Shown one piece after another: positions 7,532-16,553 of a DNA stretch of 64,000 bases. The notes beneath the pieces were generated by a model that did no database searches, was not told the DNA's origin, and saw only the letters and a program-made list of their open reading frames with translations. The translations under genes were made by a program, and so were the position numbers. The stretch is taken from assembly GCA_963821885.1 (NCBI GenBank), contig CAWGFN010000005.1, forward strand, positions 248,001 through 312,000. Direction: 5' to 3'. This stretch comes from Oleiagrimonas sp963821885. GTDB lineage: Bacteria; Pseudomonadota; Gammaproteobacteria; Xanthomonadales; Rhodanobacteraceae. Numbering within the stretch: position 1 is the first letter of the stretch; each line of letters starts with the position of its first letter.

Positions 7532-10012
7532 ATGGCCAAGAATCTTCTCATCGTCGAATCGCCCGCCAAGGCCAAGACGATCAACAAGTACCTCGGCAAG
7601 GACTTCAAGGTCCTGGCCTCCTACGGCCATGTCCGCGACCTGGTGCCGAAGGAGGGTGCGGTCGATCCGGACCACGACTTCGCCATGAAGTACGACGTGA
7701 TCGAGCGCAACCAGAAGCACGTCGACGCCATCGAGAAGGCCGCGAAGGTGGCCGAGGCCATCTACCTCGCCACCGACTTGGATCGCGAGGGCGAGGCCAT
7801 TTCCTGGCACATCAGCGAGATCCTGCGCGAGCAGGGCCTGCTCGACGGCAAGGACGTGCACCGTGTGGTGTTCAGCGAGATCACTCCGCGCGCCATCAAG
7901 GCGGCGGTGGCGCATCCGCGGCAGCTCTCGCACGACCTGGTCGATGCCCAGCAGGCGCGGCGCGCGCTGGATTACCTGGTGGGCTTCAACCTGTCGCCGG
8001 TGCTGTGGCGCAAGGTGCAGCGCGGGCTGTCCGCCGGCCGCGTGCAGAGTCCGGCGCTGCGCATGATCGTCGAGCGCGAGAAGGAGATCGAGGCCTTCGA
8101 TCCGCGCGAGTACTGGACCATCGAGGCCGACCTCAAGCATCCGGACGGCGGGTTCCGCGCCAAGCTCACCCGCCTGGACGGCAAGAAGTTCGAGCAGTTC
8201 GACCTGACCGACGAGGCCACCGCGCACGCCGCGCGCGACGCGCTGCTGAAGCTGGCCAATGGGCAGTTCATCGTCGGCGAGGTCGGCAGCCGGGAGCGCA
8301 AGCGACGTCCCGCCGCGCCGTTCACCACATCGACCCTGCAGCAGGAAGCCGCGCGCAAGCTCGGCTTCTCCACCAGCCGCACCATGCGCGTGGCCCAGGG
8401 CCTGTACGAGGGCGTGGCGCTGGGCGACGAAGGCACCGTCGGCCTGATCACCTACATGCGTACCGATGCCACCGCGCTGTCGCAGGAGGCCGTGCAGGAC
8501 CTGCGCGAGGTCATCGCCAGGGACTTCGGCGACAAGGCGCTGCCCGACGAGGTGCAGGTCTACAAGGCCAAGTCCAAGAACGCGCAGGAGGCCCATGAGG
8601 CGATTCGTCCGACGTCCGCGGCGCGGCGCCCGGCGGAGGTGGTCAAGTACCTCAACGACGACCAGCGCAAGCTCTACGAATTGATCTGGAAGCGCACCGT
8701 CGCCTGCCAGATGATCCACGCGCGCCTGAACACCGTGGCCGTGGATTTCCCGGTCGGCGACGCGATGTTCCGCGCCACCGGCACCACGGTCATCGATCCC
8801 GGTTTCCTCGCCGTCTACGAGGAAGGCCAGGACAACAAGGCCGAGGATGACGACGACAAGCGTCGCCTGCCGAAGATGGTGGCCGGCGACATCGTGCCGC
8901 TGGATGGCATCCTTGCCGACCAGCACTTCACCGAGCCGCCGCCGCGCTACTCCGAAGCCAGCCTGGTCAAGGCGCTGGAGGAGTTCGGCATCGGCCGTCC
9001 GTCGACCTATGCCTCGATCATCCAGGTGCTGCTCAACCGCGAGTACGTCTGGCTGGACAGCCGCCGCTTCAAGCCCACCGACGTCGGCCGCACGGTGAGC
9101 AACTTCCTTTCCGAGCATTTCACCCAGTACGTCGATTACGACTTCACCGCGCGCCTGGAGGACGACCTGGATGCCGTCAGCCGCGGCGAGGAAGCCTGGG
9201 TGCCGCTGATGCAGCGCTTCTGGAAGCCGTTCAAGGACCAGGTCGAGGAGAAGATCGAGACCGTCGACCGCGGGCAGGCCACCGGCGCGCGCGAACTGGG
9301 CACCGATCCCAAGACCGGCAAACCGGTGTCCGTGCGCCTTGGGCGCTACGGGCCGTTCGCGCAGATCGGTACCCGCGATGACGAGGACAAGCCGCAGTTC
9401 GCCAGCCTGCGCCCGGGGCAGAGCATGCACACCATCGAGCTGGCCGAGGCGCTGGAGCTGTTCAAGCTGCCGCGCACGCTGGGCGAGGCCGAGGACGGCG
9501 AAGCCGTCAGTGCCGGCATTGGCCGCTTCGGCCCGTTCGTGAAGAAAGGCTCCACCTACGCCTCGCTGCCCGCCGAGGACGATCCGCACACGGTCACCTT
9601 CGAGCGCGCCCAGGAGCTGATCCGCGAGAAGCTGGAAATGCTCGCCAACCGTGTCATCAACGAGTTCGCCAACGGCGTGCAGGTGCTCAACGGCCGTTAC
9701 GGCCCGTACATCACCGATGGCGAGAAGAATGCGCGGGTGCCCAAGGATCGCGAACCGAAATCGTTGACCGAAGCCGAATGCCTGGAGTTGCTGGCCGCCG
9801 CCCCCGTGCGCAAGCGCCGCGGTGCGGCGAAGAAGACGGCGACCAAGAAGACGGCGGCCAAGAAGACCGCCGCCAAGAAGACGGCGACGAAGAAAACCGC
9901 CAGGAAAGCCACCAAGAAGGCCGCCGCCAAGAAGACGGCGCCAGAGAAGGCCACCAGGAAGACCGCGACAAAATCCGCCGCCGCGGACTCGACCTCCGCT
10001 GACGGCGCCTGA
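7532..10012 (+). CDS. topA: DNA topoisomerase I
   Basis: TopA relaxes negatively supercoiled DNA by a type IA mechanism. The 826-residue protein begins MAKNLLIVESPAKAKTI, the Toprim strand. It has the Toprim acidic motif TDLDREGEAI, and the active-site tyrosine is Tyr308 in GLITYMRTD. Two or three C-terminal GRYGP-type repeats follow. The last ~65 residues are a tail of Lys-Ala-Thr units (KKTAAKKT and variants) resembling histone H1 or AlgP tails, which probably adds non-specific DNA binding. ATG 7532 was chosen over the upstream ATG 7478, since MAKNLL is the family N-terminus. A TTGACA box at 7435-7440 lacks an evident -10 at normal spacing. Confidence 0.96.
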   Translation: MAKNLLIVESPAKAKTINKYLGKDFKVLASYGHVRDLVPKEGAVDPDHDFAMKYDVIERNQKHVDAIEKAAKVAEAIYLATDLDREGEAISWHISEILREQGLLDGKDVHRVVFSEITPRAIKAAVAHPRQLSHDLVDAQQARRALDYLVGFNLSPVLWRKVQRGLSAGRVQSPALRMIVEREKEIEAFDPREYWTIEADLKHPDGGFRAKLTRLDGKKFEQFDLTDEATAHAARDALLKLANGQFIVGEVGSRERKRRPAAPFTTSTLQQEAARKLGFSTSRTMRVAQGLYEGVALGDEGTVGLITYMRTDATALSQEAVQDLREVIARDFGDKALPDEVQVYKAKSKNAQEAHEAIRPTSAARRPAEVVKYLNDDQRKLYELIWKRTVACQMIHARLNTVAVDFPVGDAMFRATGTTVIDPGFLAVYEEGQDNKAEDDDDKRRLPKMVAGDIVPLDGILADQHFTEPPPRYSEASLVKALEEFGIGRPSTYASIIQVLLNREYVWLDSRRFKPTDVGRTVSNFLSEHFTQYVDYDFTARLEDDLDAVSRGEEAWVPLMQRFWKPFKDQVEEKIETVDRGQATGARELGTDPKTGKPVSVRLGRYGPFAQIGTRDDEDKPQFASLRPGQSMHTIELAEALELFKLPRTLGEAEDGEAVSAGIGRFGPFVKKGSTYASLPAEDDPHTVTFERAQELIREKLEMLANRVINEFANGVQVLNGRYGPYITDGEKNARVPKDREPKSLTEAECLELLAAAPVRKRRGAAKKTATKKTAAKKTAAKKTATKKTARKATKKAAAKKTAPEKATRKTATKSAAADSTSADGA
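9822..9970 (+). repeat. Degenerate tandem repeats encoding TopA Lys/Ala tail
   Basis: Short units around AAGAAGACGGC and AAGAAGACCGCC repeat many times in frame and encode KKTA/KKTAAK blocks. Such arrays can change length by slippage, so tail length may differ between strains. Confidence 0.7.
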
Positions 10013-10026
10013 GACGTCAATCCGCC

Positions 10027-10608
10027 ATGAACGCTCCATCCAGCCTGCCTCCCGAGGAGGACATCGAGCACTGCGCGATGGCGCTGCGCGCGGGCGGGGT
10101 GGTGGCCTATCCCACCGAGGCCGTGTATGGACTGGGTTGCGATCCCCGTGATCGCGCGGCGTTCGATCGCATATTCGAACTCAAGCAGCGCCCGCCGACC
10201 CAGGGCGTGCTGCTGATCGGCGCCGATTTCGAACAGGTGCGTCCCTACATCGACCTGGACGCGGTTCCCGATGACGTGCTGCAGGCGGTGCGCGCCAGCT
10301 GGCCCGGGCCGCATACCTGGATATTCCCCCGCGCGGCCACGGTCCCGGACTGGATTGCCGGCGGTCATGCCGGGATCGCCTTGCGGGTGACCGCGCATGC
10401 GCCTGCCGCGCGGTTGTGCCGGGCCTTTGGCGCCGCCCTGGTGTCGACCAGCGCCAACCGACATGGCCAGCCCCCCGCACGGGATGCCGCGGGTGTTCGC
10501 GAGGCCTTTGGCGACCAGCTTCAGGCGATACTCGATGCGCCGGTCGGGGACGCCACGCGACCCACCTCCATCCGCGACGCCCTCACCGGCGCTATCATCC
10601 GCGCATGA
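10027..10608 (+). CDS. tsaC: L-threonylcarbamoyladenylate synthase TsaC (YrdC family)
   Basis: TsaC makes threonylcarbamoyl-AMP for the t6A37 modification of ANN-decoding tRNAs. The 193-residue single-domain product is the short TsaC form rather than the longer Sua5. It has GGVVAYPTEAVYGLGCDP at residues 25-42, the KxR element LKQRPPTQG, and ALVSTSANRHGQPP near the C-terminus. It starts 14 bases after topA, so it may share its transcript, and it is followed 55 bases later by the AMP-ligase. Confidence 0.93.
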   Translation: MNAPSSLPPEEDIEHCAMALRAGGVVAYPTEAVYGLGCDPRDRAAFDRIFELKQRPPTQGVLLIGADFEQVRPYIDLDAVPDDVLQAVRASWPGPHTWIFPRAATVPDWIAGGHAGIALRVTAHAPAARLCRAFGAALVSTSANRHGQPPARDAAGVREAFGDQLQAILDAPVGDATRPTSIRDALTGAIIRA

Positions 10609-10663
10609 AGATGGTCGACAGACGCGGTCACAATGGGGGGTGGAACGTGACGGGGGCGAGCGC

Positions 10664-12034
10664 GTGAGCAACGATTTCGAAGTCGGGGTGCGTCCCGCGA
10701 ACGACGCGGCCCAGCCGTCCCTGCCCCTGCTGTGGGCGGATGGTCCCGCGCGGGTGGTGGCCTGGCGCCGCGGCGCACCGGTGCGTGCCGACGTGTTTCT
10801 GGCCCACGTGCGCCAGGTGCGTGCCTGCCTGCCGCCCGGCACCTGCGTGGTCAACCTGTGCGAGGACCGCTACGACTTCCTGGTGGCGTTCTGCGCCATC
10901 GTGCTGGCCGGTCAGGCCAACCTGCTGCCGCCCTCGCGCGCGCCGCGGGCGGTGGCCGAGATCATGGCCGCGCATCCGGGTTCGCACGCCCTGGGCGAGA
11001 AACAGCCCGAGGTGGCCCCGCCGGGCTTCATCCGCATGCCCGCGCTGCACGCGGTGATCGATGATGATTTCGAGGTGCCGCTGATCGCCGGACAGCAGAC
11101 GGCGGTGATCGGCTACACCTCCGGCTCCACCGGCCAGCCACAGGCCAACCACAAGACCTGGGCCAGCCTGCGGGCCAGCAATGCCGGCAACATGGCGGCA
11201 TTGCGCGATACCGTCGGCGAGGCGTTCCACGTCGTCGCCACGGTGCCGCCGCAGCACATGTATGGCCTGGAGATGTCGGTGCTGATGCCGCTGCTGGGCG
11301 CTGTCGACGTGCATGCCGGCCGGCCGTTCTTCGCTGCCGACATCGTCGCCGCCCTGGCCGAGCTGCCGGCGCCCCGGGTGCTGGTGACCACGCCGGTGCA
11401 TCTGCGCGCCTTGCTGGCGGACCCGGTGGCGATGCCGGCACTGACGGCCATGGTGTCGGCCACGGCGCCGATGCCCGTCGAGCTGGCGCAGGCGGCCGAG
11501 GATGCATTCGATGCCCCCCTGCTGGAAGTGTTCGGTTCCACCGAGACGTGCGTGTTCGCCAGCCGGCGCACCACCCGCGAACCCTTGTGGACGCTGTATC
11601 CCGGCGTGCATCTGCACCCGCAACCCGATGGCACCCGCGTGCATGCGCCGCAGCTGGAGATGCCGGTCACCCTGGCCGACCTGGTCGAGCTGCCGGATGC
11701 GAACCATTTCCGCCTGTGCGGGCGCAACACGGACCTGCTGGAAATCGCCGGCAAGCGCGCCTCGCTGGGCGACCTCAATCGGCGCCTGCTGTCCATCCCC
11801 GGTGTCGAGGACGGGGTGATGTTCCAGCTCGACGACGTCGACGCCATGGGCGTGCGGCGTATCGCGGCGCTGGTGGTGGCGCCGACGCTCGGCGAGGGTG
11901 AGCTGATGGCGAAGTTGCGCGAGATGCTGGATCCGGCTTTTCTGCCGCGCCGCCTGCGCCGGGTCGACGCCCTGCCTCGCAACGAGACCGGCAAGCTGCC
12001 CCGCCAGGCGCTGATGGCCGCACTCAAGTCCTGA
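10664..12034 (+). CDS. AMP-dependent acyl/aryl-ACP ligase, xanthomonadin-type candidate
   Basis: This ANL-superfamily adenylating enzyme has 456 residues. The phosphate-binding motif YTSGSTGQPQANHKT starts at residue 151, the A5 motif EVFGSTET lies in the middle, and the C-terminal catalytic lysine is in RNETGKLPRQAL. The start is GTG 10664, preceded by a GGGGGCGAG ribosome-binding stretch; the open frame to 10397 overlaps tsaC. Its short length and sequence style resemble ligases of aryl-polyene/xanthomonadin loci, such as XanA2, which activates 3-hydroxybenzoate for transfer to an ACP. The matching genes lie 32 kb away at 42.5-55 kb. The substrate is inferred, not shown. Confidence 0.7.
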   Translation: MSNDFEVGVRPANDAAQPSLPLLWADGPARVVAWRRGAPVRADVFLAHVRQVRACLPPGTCVVNLCEDRYDFLVAFCAIVLAGQANLLPPSRAPRAVAEIMAAHPGSHALGEKQPEVAPPGFIRMPALHAVIDDDFEVPLIAGQQTAVIGYTSGSTGQPQANHKTWASLRASNAGNMAALRDTVGEAFHVVATVPPQHMYGLEMSVLMPLLGAVDVHAGRPFFAADIVAALAELPAPRVLVTTPVHLRALLADPVAMPALTAMVSATAPMPVELAQAAEDAFDAPLLEVFGSTETCVFASRRTTREPLWTLYPGVHLHPQPDGTRVHAPQLEMPVTLADLVELPDANHFRLCGRNTDLLEIAGKRASLGDLNRRLLSIPGVEDGVMFQLDDVDAMGVRRIAALVVAPTLGEGELMAKLREMLDPAFLPRRLRRVDALPRNETGKLPRQALMAALKS

Positions 12035-12229
12035 TTGCGGTCAAGCTGCCGTGGCGGCATGGGCATGCCGCCGGGCGGCTTCCGGCATGGCGCGCGGCGA
12101 ACCCGGCCGCCTCGGCGGCGACGGATTTCGCTATCCTGTGCAGCTCGCACACCCCTGCCGGCCGGTCGCGCATCCCGCGGCGTCGCAGCGCGTGCGTTCT
12201 TCATTGACGGCAACGTGGAGCACTCGGGC

Positions 12230-13513
12230 ATGAAGGTACTGGTCATTGGCGGCGGCGGTCGCGAGCACGCGCTGGCGTGGAAGATCCGCCAGTCGCGGCG
12301 GGTCAGCGAAGTGCTGGTCGCGCCCGGCAATGCGGGTACCGCGGTCGAACCGGGCATGCGCAACGTCGCGGTCGACGCGGCCGATCCCGATGCGCTGCTG
12401 CAACTGGCCCGCGACGAAGGCGTGGAGCTGACCGTCGTCGGTCCCGAGGCCCCGCTGGTCGCCGGCGTCGTCGACCGTTTTCGCGCCGCCGGCCTGCGCT
12501 GTTTCGGGCCGCGCGCGGTGGCCGCGCAGCTGGAGGGCTCGAAGGCCTTCAGCAAGGATTTCCTGCTGCGCCACAACATCCCCACGGCCAGCTACGCGGT
12601 GTTCACCGAGGTCGAGCCCGCGCTCAGGCACGTGCGCGACAAGGGCGCGCCGATCGTGATCAAGGCCGACGGCCTGGCCGCGGGCAAGGGCGTGGTGGTG
12701 GCGCTGACGCTGGCCGACGCCGAACTGGCGGTGCGCGACATGCTGGGCGGCCAGGCCTTCGGCAAGGCTTCGGCCCGCGTGGTGATCGAGGAATTCCTGG
12801 AGGGCGAGGAAGCCAGCTACATCGTCATCAGCGACGGCCACAACTACCTGCCGATGGCGTCCAGCCAGGACCACAAGCGCCGCGACGAGGGCGACCTGGG
12901 GCCCAATACCGGCGGCATGGGCGCCTATTCGCCGGCGCCGGTGGTCACGCCGGAGGTCGAGCGCCGCATTCGCGAGGAGGTCATCGAACCGACCCTGCGC
13001 GGCATGGCGGCCGAGGGCGCGCCCTTCATCGGTTTCCTCTATGCCGGCCTGATGATCGATCGCCACGGCGCGCCGAAGGTGGTCGAGTTCAACGTGCGTT
13101 TCGGCGATCCGGAGACGCAGCCGATCATGATGCGCCTGAAATCCGACCTGCTGGACCTGGTCGAGGCCGCGCTCGACGGTCGCCTGGACAAGGTCGAGGC
13201 GACCTGGGATCCACGTCCGGCCATCGGCGTGGTGCTGGCCTCGGGGGGGTACCCGGGGAAGGTGCGCAGCGGCCTGCCGATCGAAGGGCTGGAAAGCGGC
13301 GAGAACGCCGACGTCAAGGTGTTCCATGCCGGCACGCGGCTGGACGCGCAGGGGCGCGTGGTCACGGCCGGCGGGCGCGTGCTCACCGTGTGCGCGCTGG
13401 GCGCCGACCTGGCCGAAGCGCGCGAGAACGCCTATGACCGCGTGGCCGGCATCGGTTTCGATGGCGTCTACTTCCGGCGCGACATCGGTCACCGGGCGCT
13501 GCGTCGCGGCTAG
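12230..13513 (+). CDS. purD: Phosphoribosylamine--glycine ligase
   Basis: PurD (GAR synthetase) joins glycine to phosphoribosylamine in purine synthesis. The 427-residue ATP-grasp enzyme starts MKVLVIGGGGREHALAWK. It contains VVGPEAPLVAGVVD, the ATP-binding IKADGLAAGKGVVVA, the HKRRDEGDLGPNTGGMGAYS loop and VEFNVRFGDPETQ. The start was set at ATG 12230, which opens the family motif. purH is not next to it. The 195 bases upstream hold no gene; TATCCT at 12132-12137 is a possible -10 box. Confidence 0.96.
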   Translation: MKVLVIGGGGREHALAWKIRQSRRVSEVLVAPGNAGTAVEPGMRNVAVDAADPDALLQLARDEGVELTVVGPEAPLVAGVVDRFRAAGLRCFGPRAVAAQLEGSKAFSKDFLLRHNIPTASYAVFTEVEPALRHVRDKGAPIVIKADGLAAGKGVVVALTLADAELAVRDMLGGQAFGKASARVVIEEFLEGEEASYIVISDGHNYLPMASSQDHKRRDEGDLGPNTGGMGAYSPAPVVTPEVERRIREEVIEPTLRGMAAEGAPFIGFLYAGLMIDRHGAPKVVEFNVRFGDPETQPIMMRLKSDLLDLVEAALDGRLDKVEATWDPRPAIGVVLASGGYPGKVRSGLPIEGLESGENADVKVFHAGTRLDAQGRVVTAGGRVLTVCALGADLAEARENAYDRVAGIGFDGVYFRRDIGHRALRRG

Positions 13514-13579
13514 GCGCGTCGCCGCCTCGGCGTTCGGATTTTGCGCTAGGCTTGAACGGACACGTCCAGGGGGCAGGGA

Positions 13580-15454
13580 ATGAGCCAGTTCGCATTGCTC
13601 GGCAAGCGCCGATTCGCGCCGTTTTTCCTGACGCAGGCGCTGGGCGCGTTCAACGACAACGCCTTCCGCTACGCGCTGATCGGCATGGCCACCTTCCGCC
13701 TCGGCATGTCCTCGGCGACCCTGGCCAACTACACCAACGTCGCCCTGGCGCTGTTCATCGCGCCGTTCTTCCTGTTCTCGGCCAGTGCCGGCCAGCTCGC
13801 CGAGCGCATGGAGAAGGCCCGGCTGATCCGCATCGTCAAGGCGATGGAAGTGGTGGTGATGGGCATGGCGGCGGTGGCCTTCGCCCTGGCCAGTCCCAAC
13901 CTGCTGCTGGCGGTGCTGTTCCTGATGGGCCTGCAGTCGACGCTGTTCGGTCCGATCAAGTACTCGATCCTGCCGCAGACCCTGCACCCGCAGGAGCTGG
14001 TCGGCGGCAACGGCCTGGTCGAGACCGGCACCTCGCTGGCGATCCTGCTCGGATCGGTGGCCGGCAACGCGTTGATGGCCGTTCCGCACATCGGTCCGCA
14101 GCTGGCCTCGGCGGCGGTGGTCGGCGTGGCCATCGGCGGCTATCTGGCCAGCCGCGCGATTCCGCCGTCGCCGGCGACCGCGCCGGACCTGCGCTTCGTG
14201 TGGAATCCGTTCGTGGAAACCTGGCGCGTGCTCGGTCACAGCCTGCGCGAACGCACGGTGTTCAACGCCATCCTGGGCATTTCCTGGTTCTGGTTCTTCG
14301 GCGCCACGCTGACCGTGCAGCTGCCGCTGTACACGCGCAACTACCTGGGTGGCGATGCCAGCGTGCTGACGCTGGCGCTGGCGCTGTTCTCGATCGGCAT
14401 CGGCATTGGATCGCTGTTGTGCGAGAAGCTGTCCGGCGGCAAGGTCGAGCCGGGACTGGTGCCGCTGGGCGCGGCCGGCATGACGTTGTTCGGCGTGGAC
14501 CTGTACTTCGCGCGACCGCACGTGGCCCTGGTCCGCGACCAGAACTGGTGGCACATGCTCACGGGCGCGTCCGGCTGGCACATCGCCCTCGACCTGATGC
14601 TGATCGGCATGGTGTCGGGCTTCTACATCGTGCCGCTGTTCGCCCTGGTGCAGTCGCGCGCCGAGCGCAGCCAGCTCTCGCGCACCATCGCCGGCAACAA
14701 CATCATCAACGCCTTCTTCATGGTGCTCGCGGCCGGTTTCGGCATCGCCATGCAGGGGCTCGGACTGAGCGTGCCGCAGTTGTTCCTGGTGGTGGCGCTG
14801 ATGAATGCCGCGGTGGCGGTGTACATCTTCACCCTGGTGCCGGAATTTCCGCTGCGCTTCATCGGCTGGGTCCTGGTCAACACGCTGTACCGCGTGCGCT
14901 GCCGCGACATCGACCGCATTCCGGAGGAAGGTCCGGTGCTGCTGGTGTGCAACCACGTGGCCTTCACCGATCCGCTGATCGTGATGGCCTGCGTGCGCCG
15001 CCCGGTGCGCTTCGTCATGTACTACCGCATCTACAACCTGCCGTTGCTGCGGCCGCTGTTTCGCATGGCCGGGGCCATACCCATCGCCGGGCGGAACGAG
15101 GATCCGGAGCTGCTGGAAGCGGCCTGGGATGCCATCGATGCGGCGCTGCAGGCGGGCGAGGTGGTGTGCATCTTCCCCGAGGGCGGGCTGACCGCCAACG
15201 GCGAGATGAAGGCGTTCCGCCCGGGTGTGACGCGCGTCCTCGAGCGACGGCCGGTGCCGGTCGTGCCGATGGCCCTGCGCGGGCTGTGGGGCAGCGTGTT
15301 CAGCCGCCGCGACAACTTCCTGCGCCGGGCGCGCCTGCCGCGCCGTTTCCGCGCGCGCATCGAGGTGCTGGCCGGCGAGCCGGTGCCGCGGGGCGAGGCG
15401 ACCCGGGCCGGGCTGGAGGCGACGGTGCGCGAGCTGCGCGGCGACGCGGCGTAG
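13580..15454 (+). CDS. LplT-like MFS transporter fused to PlsC acyltransferase
   Basis: This 624-residue inner-membrane fusion has two parts. Residues 1 to about 410 form a 12-helix major facilitator resembling the lysophospholipid flippase LplT (AFNDNAFRYALIG near the N-terminus). Residues ~430-600 are a PlsC/glycerolphosphate acyltransferase domain with the NHxxxxD motif (CNHVAFTD, His459) and the FPEG motif at 532-535. This is the layout of lysophospholipid-recycling Aas proteins without their C-terminal acyl-ACP synthetase domain. The likely role is import and re-acylation of 2-acyl lysophospholipids. The acyl donor would have to come from elsewhere. Confidence 0.88.
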   Translation: MSQFALLGKRRFAPFFLTQALGAFNDNAFRYALIGMATFRLGMSSATLANYTNVALALFIAPFFLFSASAGQLAERMEKARLIRIVKAMEVVVMGMAAVAFALASPNLLLAVLFLMGLQSTLFGPIKYSILPQTLHPQELVGGNGLVETGTSLAILLGSVAGNALMAVPHIGPQLASAAVVGVAIGGYLASRAIPPSPATAPDLRFVWNPFVETWRVLGHSLRERTVFNAILGISWFWFFGATLTVQLPLYTRNYLGGDASVLTLALALFSIGIGIGSLLCEKLSGGKVEPGLVPLGAAGMTLFGVDLYFARPHVALVRDQNWWHMLTGASGWHIALDLMLIGMVSGFYIVPLFALVQSRAERSQLSRTIAGNNIINAFFMVLAAGFGIAMQGLGLSVPQLFLVVALMNAAVAVYIFTLVPEFPLRFIGWVLVNTLYRVRCRDIDRIPEEGPVLLVCNHVAFTDPLIVMACVRRPVRFVMYYRIYNLPLLRPLFRMAGAIPIAGRNEDPELLEAAWDAIDAALQAGEVVCIFPEGGLTANGEMKAFRPGVTRVLERRPVPVVPMALRGLWGSVFSRRDNFLRRARLPRRFRARIEVLAGEPVPRGEATRAGLEATVRELRGDAA

Positions 15455-15476
15455 CGCGGAGTTCGTCGGTCATGGC

Positions 15477-15570
15477 GGCGGACAGAGTCCGCCCTACGGC
15501 AGACGTAGATGGACATCGCGCGCTAAGAACCGATCTTCGCCCCTAGCCCCTAGCTCCTGGCCCCTGGCCT
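15477..15570. repeat. Intergenic hairpin plus CCCCTAG/CCCCTGG heptamer array
   Basis: The spacer between the LplT-PlsC gene and ampE has a perfect 7-bp hairpin (GGCGGAC, AGA loop, GTCCGCC; 15477-15493). A run of degenerate heptamers CCCCTAG-CCCCTAG-CTCCTGG-CCCCTGG follows at about 15541-15570. Similar low-complexity elements are scattered between genes in Xanthomonadaceae. Any terminator role between these convergent genes is a guess. Confidence 0.55.
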
Positions 15571-15572
15571 GT

Positions 15573-16493
15573 TCAGACGAACCAGCCGCCCAGCACGATC
15601 AGGGCCGTGACCGCCAGCCAGACCACCAGCACGCGGCGCAGCAGGCGGCGGGCATCGGCCAGTTCGACCATCGCGTCGGAGGTGTCCTCGTTCTCGGCAT
15701 CGCCGGCCGCCACGTCGGCATCCACGCTGGCCAGGGCCACCGCGGACAGGAAGCCCGGATCGAAGCTGCGCGCGGCATTGCCGGCGTCGGCGTGCCAGGC
15801 ACGCCAGGCGCGGGTGACGGCATCGAAATCCGACACCAGCGCCATCGCCAGCACCATCAGGTGGGCGGCGGGCCAGTCGAGCACTTCACCCAGGCGGCGT
15901 GCCGCGGCGCGACCGCGCGCCGGCGCTCGCGACTCGGTGCGGGACTCGTCGTCGGCATCGTCGTCGACCTGCGCGTCCGGTGGCCCCTCGACCAGCAGCA
16001 GCCGCACCAGACGGTAGCCGAGCGCGCCAACCGGCCCGAGCAGCAGGAACCAGAAGATCACCGCGAAGCGTCGCTGCAGGCCGGCCCAGACCGTGGCCTC
16101 GACCAGGCGGTGCGCGGTCAGTGGCAGGGGTTCGCGGTTGTCGGTGGGGCGCAGCAGCTGCGCCGCGGCCAGGCGGCTTTCGCGATCCTCGGCCTTGAGC
16201 ACGCCCTCGATGTCACGTTCAAGATCGCGCGGACCCAGGCTGTAGGCCAGCACGCAGCCGGCGAACAGGCCCCACAGCGCCATCATCATCGGCAGCTGCC
16301 ACAGCACCACCGAGATCACCACGCACACGATCAGGGGCGGCAGCAGCGTCCAGGCCACGAAGGCGGCGCCGTCGCTGTCGGCGTGCTGGTCGGTCCAGCG
16401 GTGGAACCAGCCGTGGCGGCGGTAGCGCGGAATGTAGGGCAGCAGGTGGATCAGCAGCATCACCACCAGGACGACCAGCAGACGTATGGCCAT
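15573..16493 (-). CDS. ampE: AmpE-like membrane protein
   Basis: AmpE is a CobD-related inner-membrane protein linked with the amidase AmpD in beta-lactamase regulation; its exact activity is unclear. The 306-residue product has an N-terminal anchor, HLLPYIPRYRRHGWFHRW, central helices with RFAVIFWFLLLGPVGALGYRL and a C-terminal helix, all matching AmpE. An acidic insert rich in Asp and Ala (about residues 178-200) is longer than usual. ampD is not adjacent in this window. Confidence 0.85.
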   Translation of the reverse strand: MAIRLLVVLVVMLLIHLLPYIPRYRRHGWFHRWTDQHADSDGAAFVAWTLLPPLIVCVVISVVLWQLPMMMALWGLFAGCVLAYSLGPRDLERDIEGVLKAEDRESRLAAAQLLRPTDNREPLPLTAHRLVEATVWAGLQRRFAVIFWFLLLGPVGALGYRLVRLLLVEGPPDAQVDDDADDESRTESRAPARGRAAARRLGEVLDWPAAHLMVLAMALVSDFDAVTRAWRAWHADAGNAARSFDPGFLSAVALASVDADVAAGDAENEDTSDAMVELADARRLLRRVLVVWLAVTALIVLGGWFV

Positions 16494-16553
16494 GACGAAT
16501 CGACTCCGGACCGGTCGGGAAATGTCTTGCCGATTGTAGCGGGCCGGGGGCGG

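Noticed and set aside
5057..10039. A 1660-codon open frame on the minus strand opposite the LysM gene, dprA and topA
   Set aside because: High GC content keeps antisense frames open. The plus-strand genes have clear family motifs, and the antisense product is low-complexity Gly/Arg/His-rich sequence.
12131..14956. A 941-codon minus-strand frame opposite purD and the LplT-PlsC gene
   Set aside because: Same GC effect; the translation is rich in His, Gln and Arg with no recognisable domain, while the plus strand encodes conserved enzymes.
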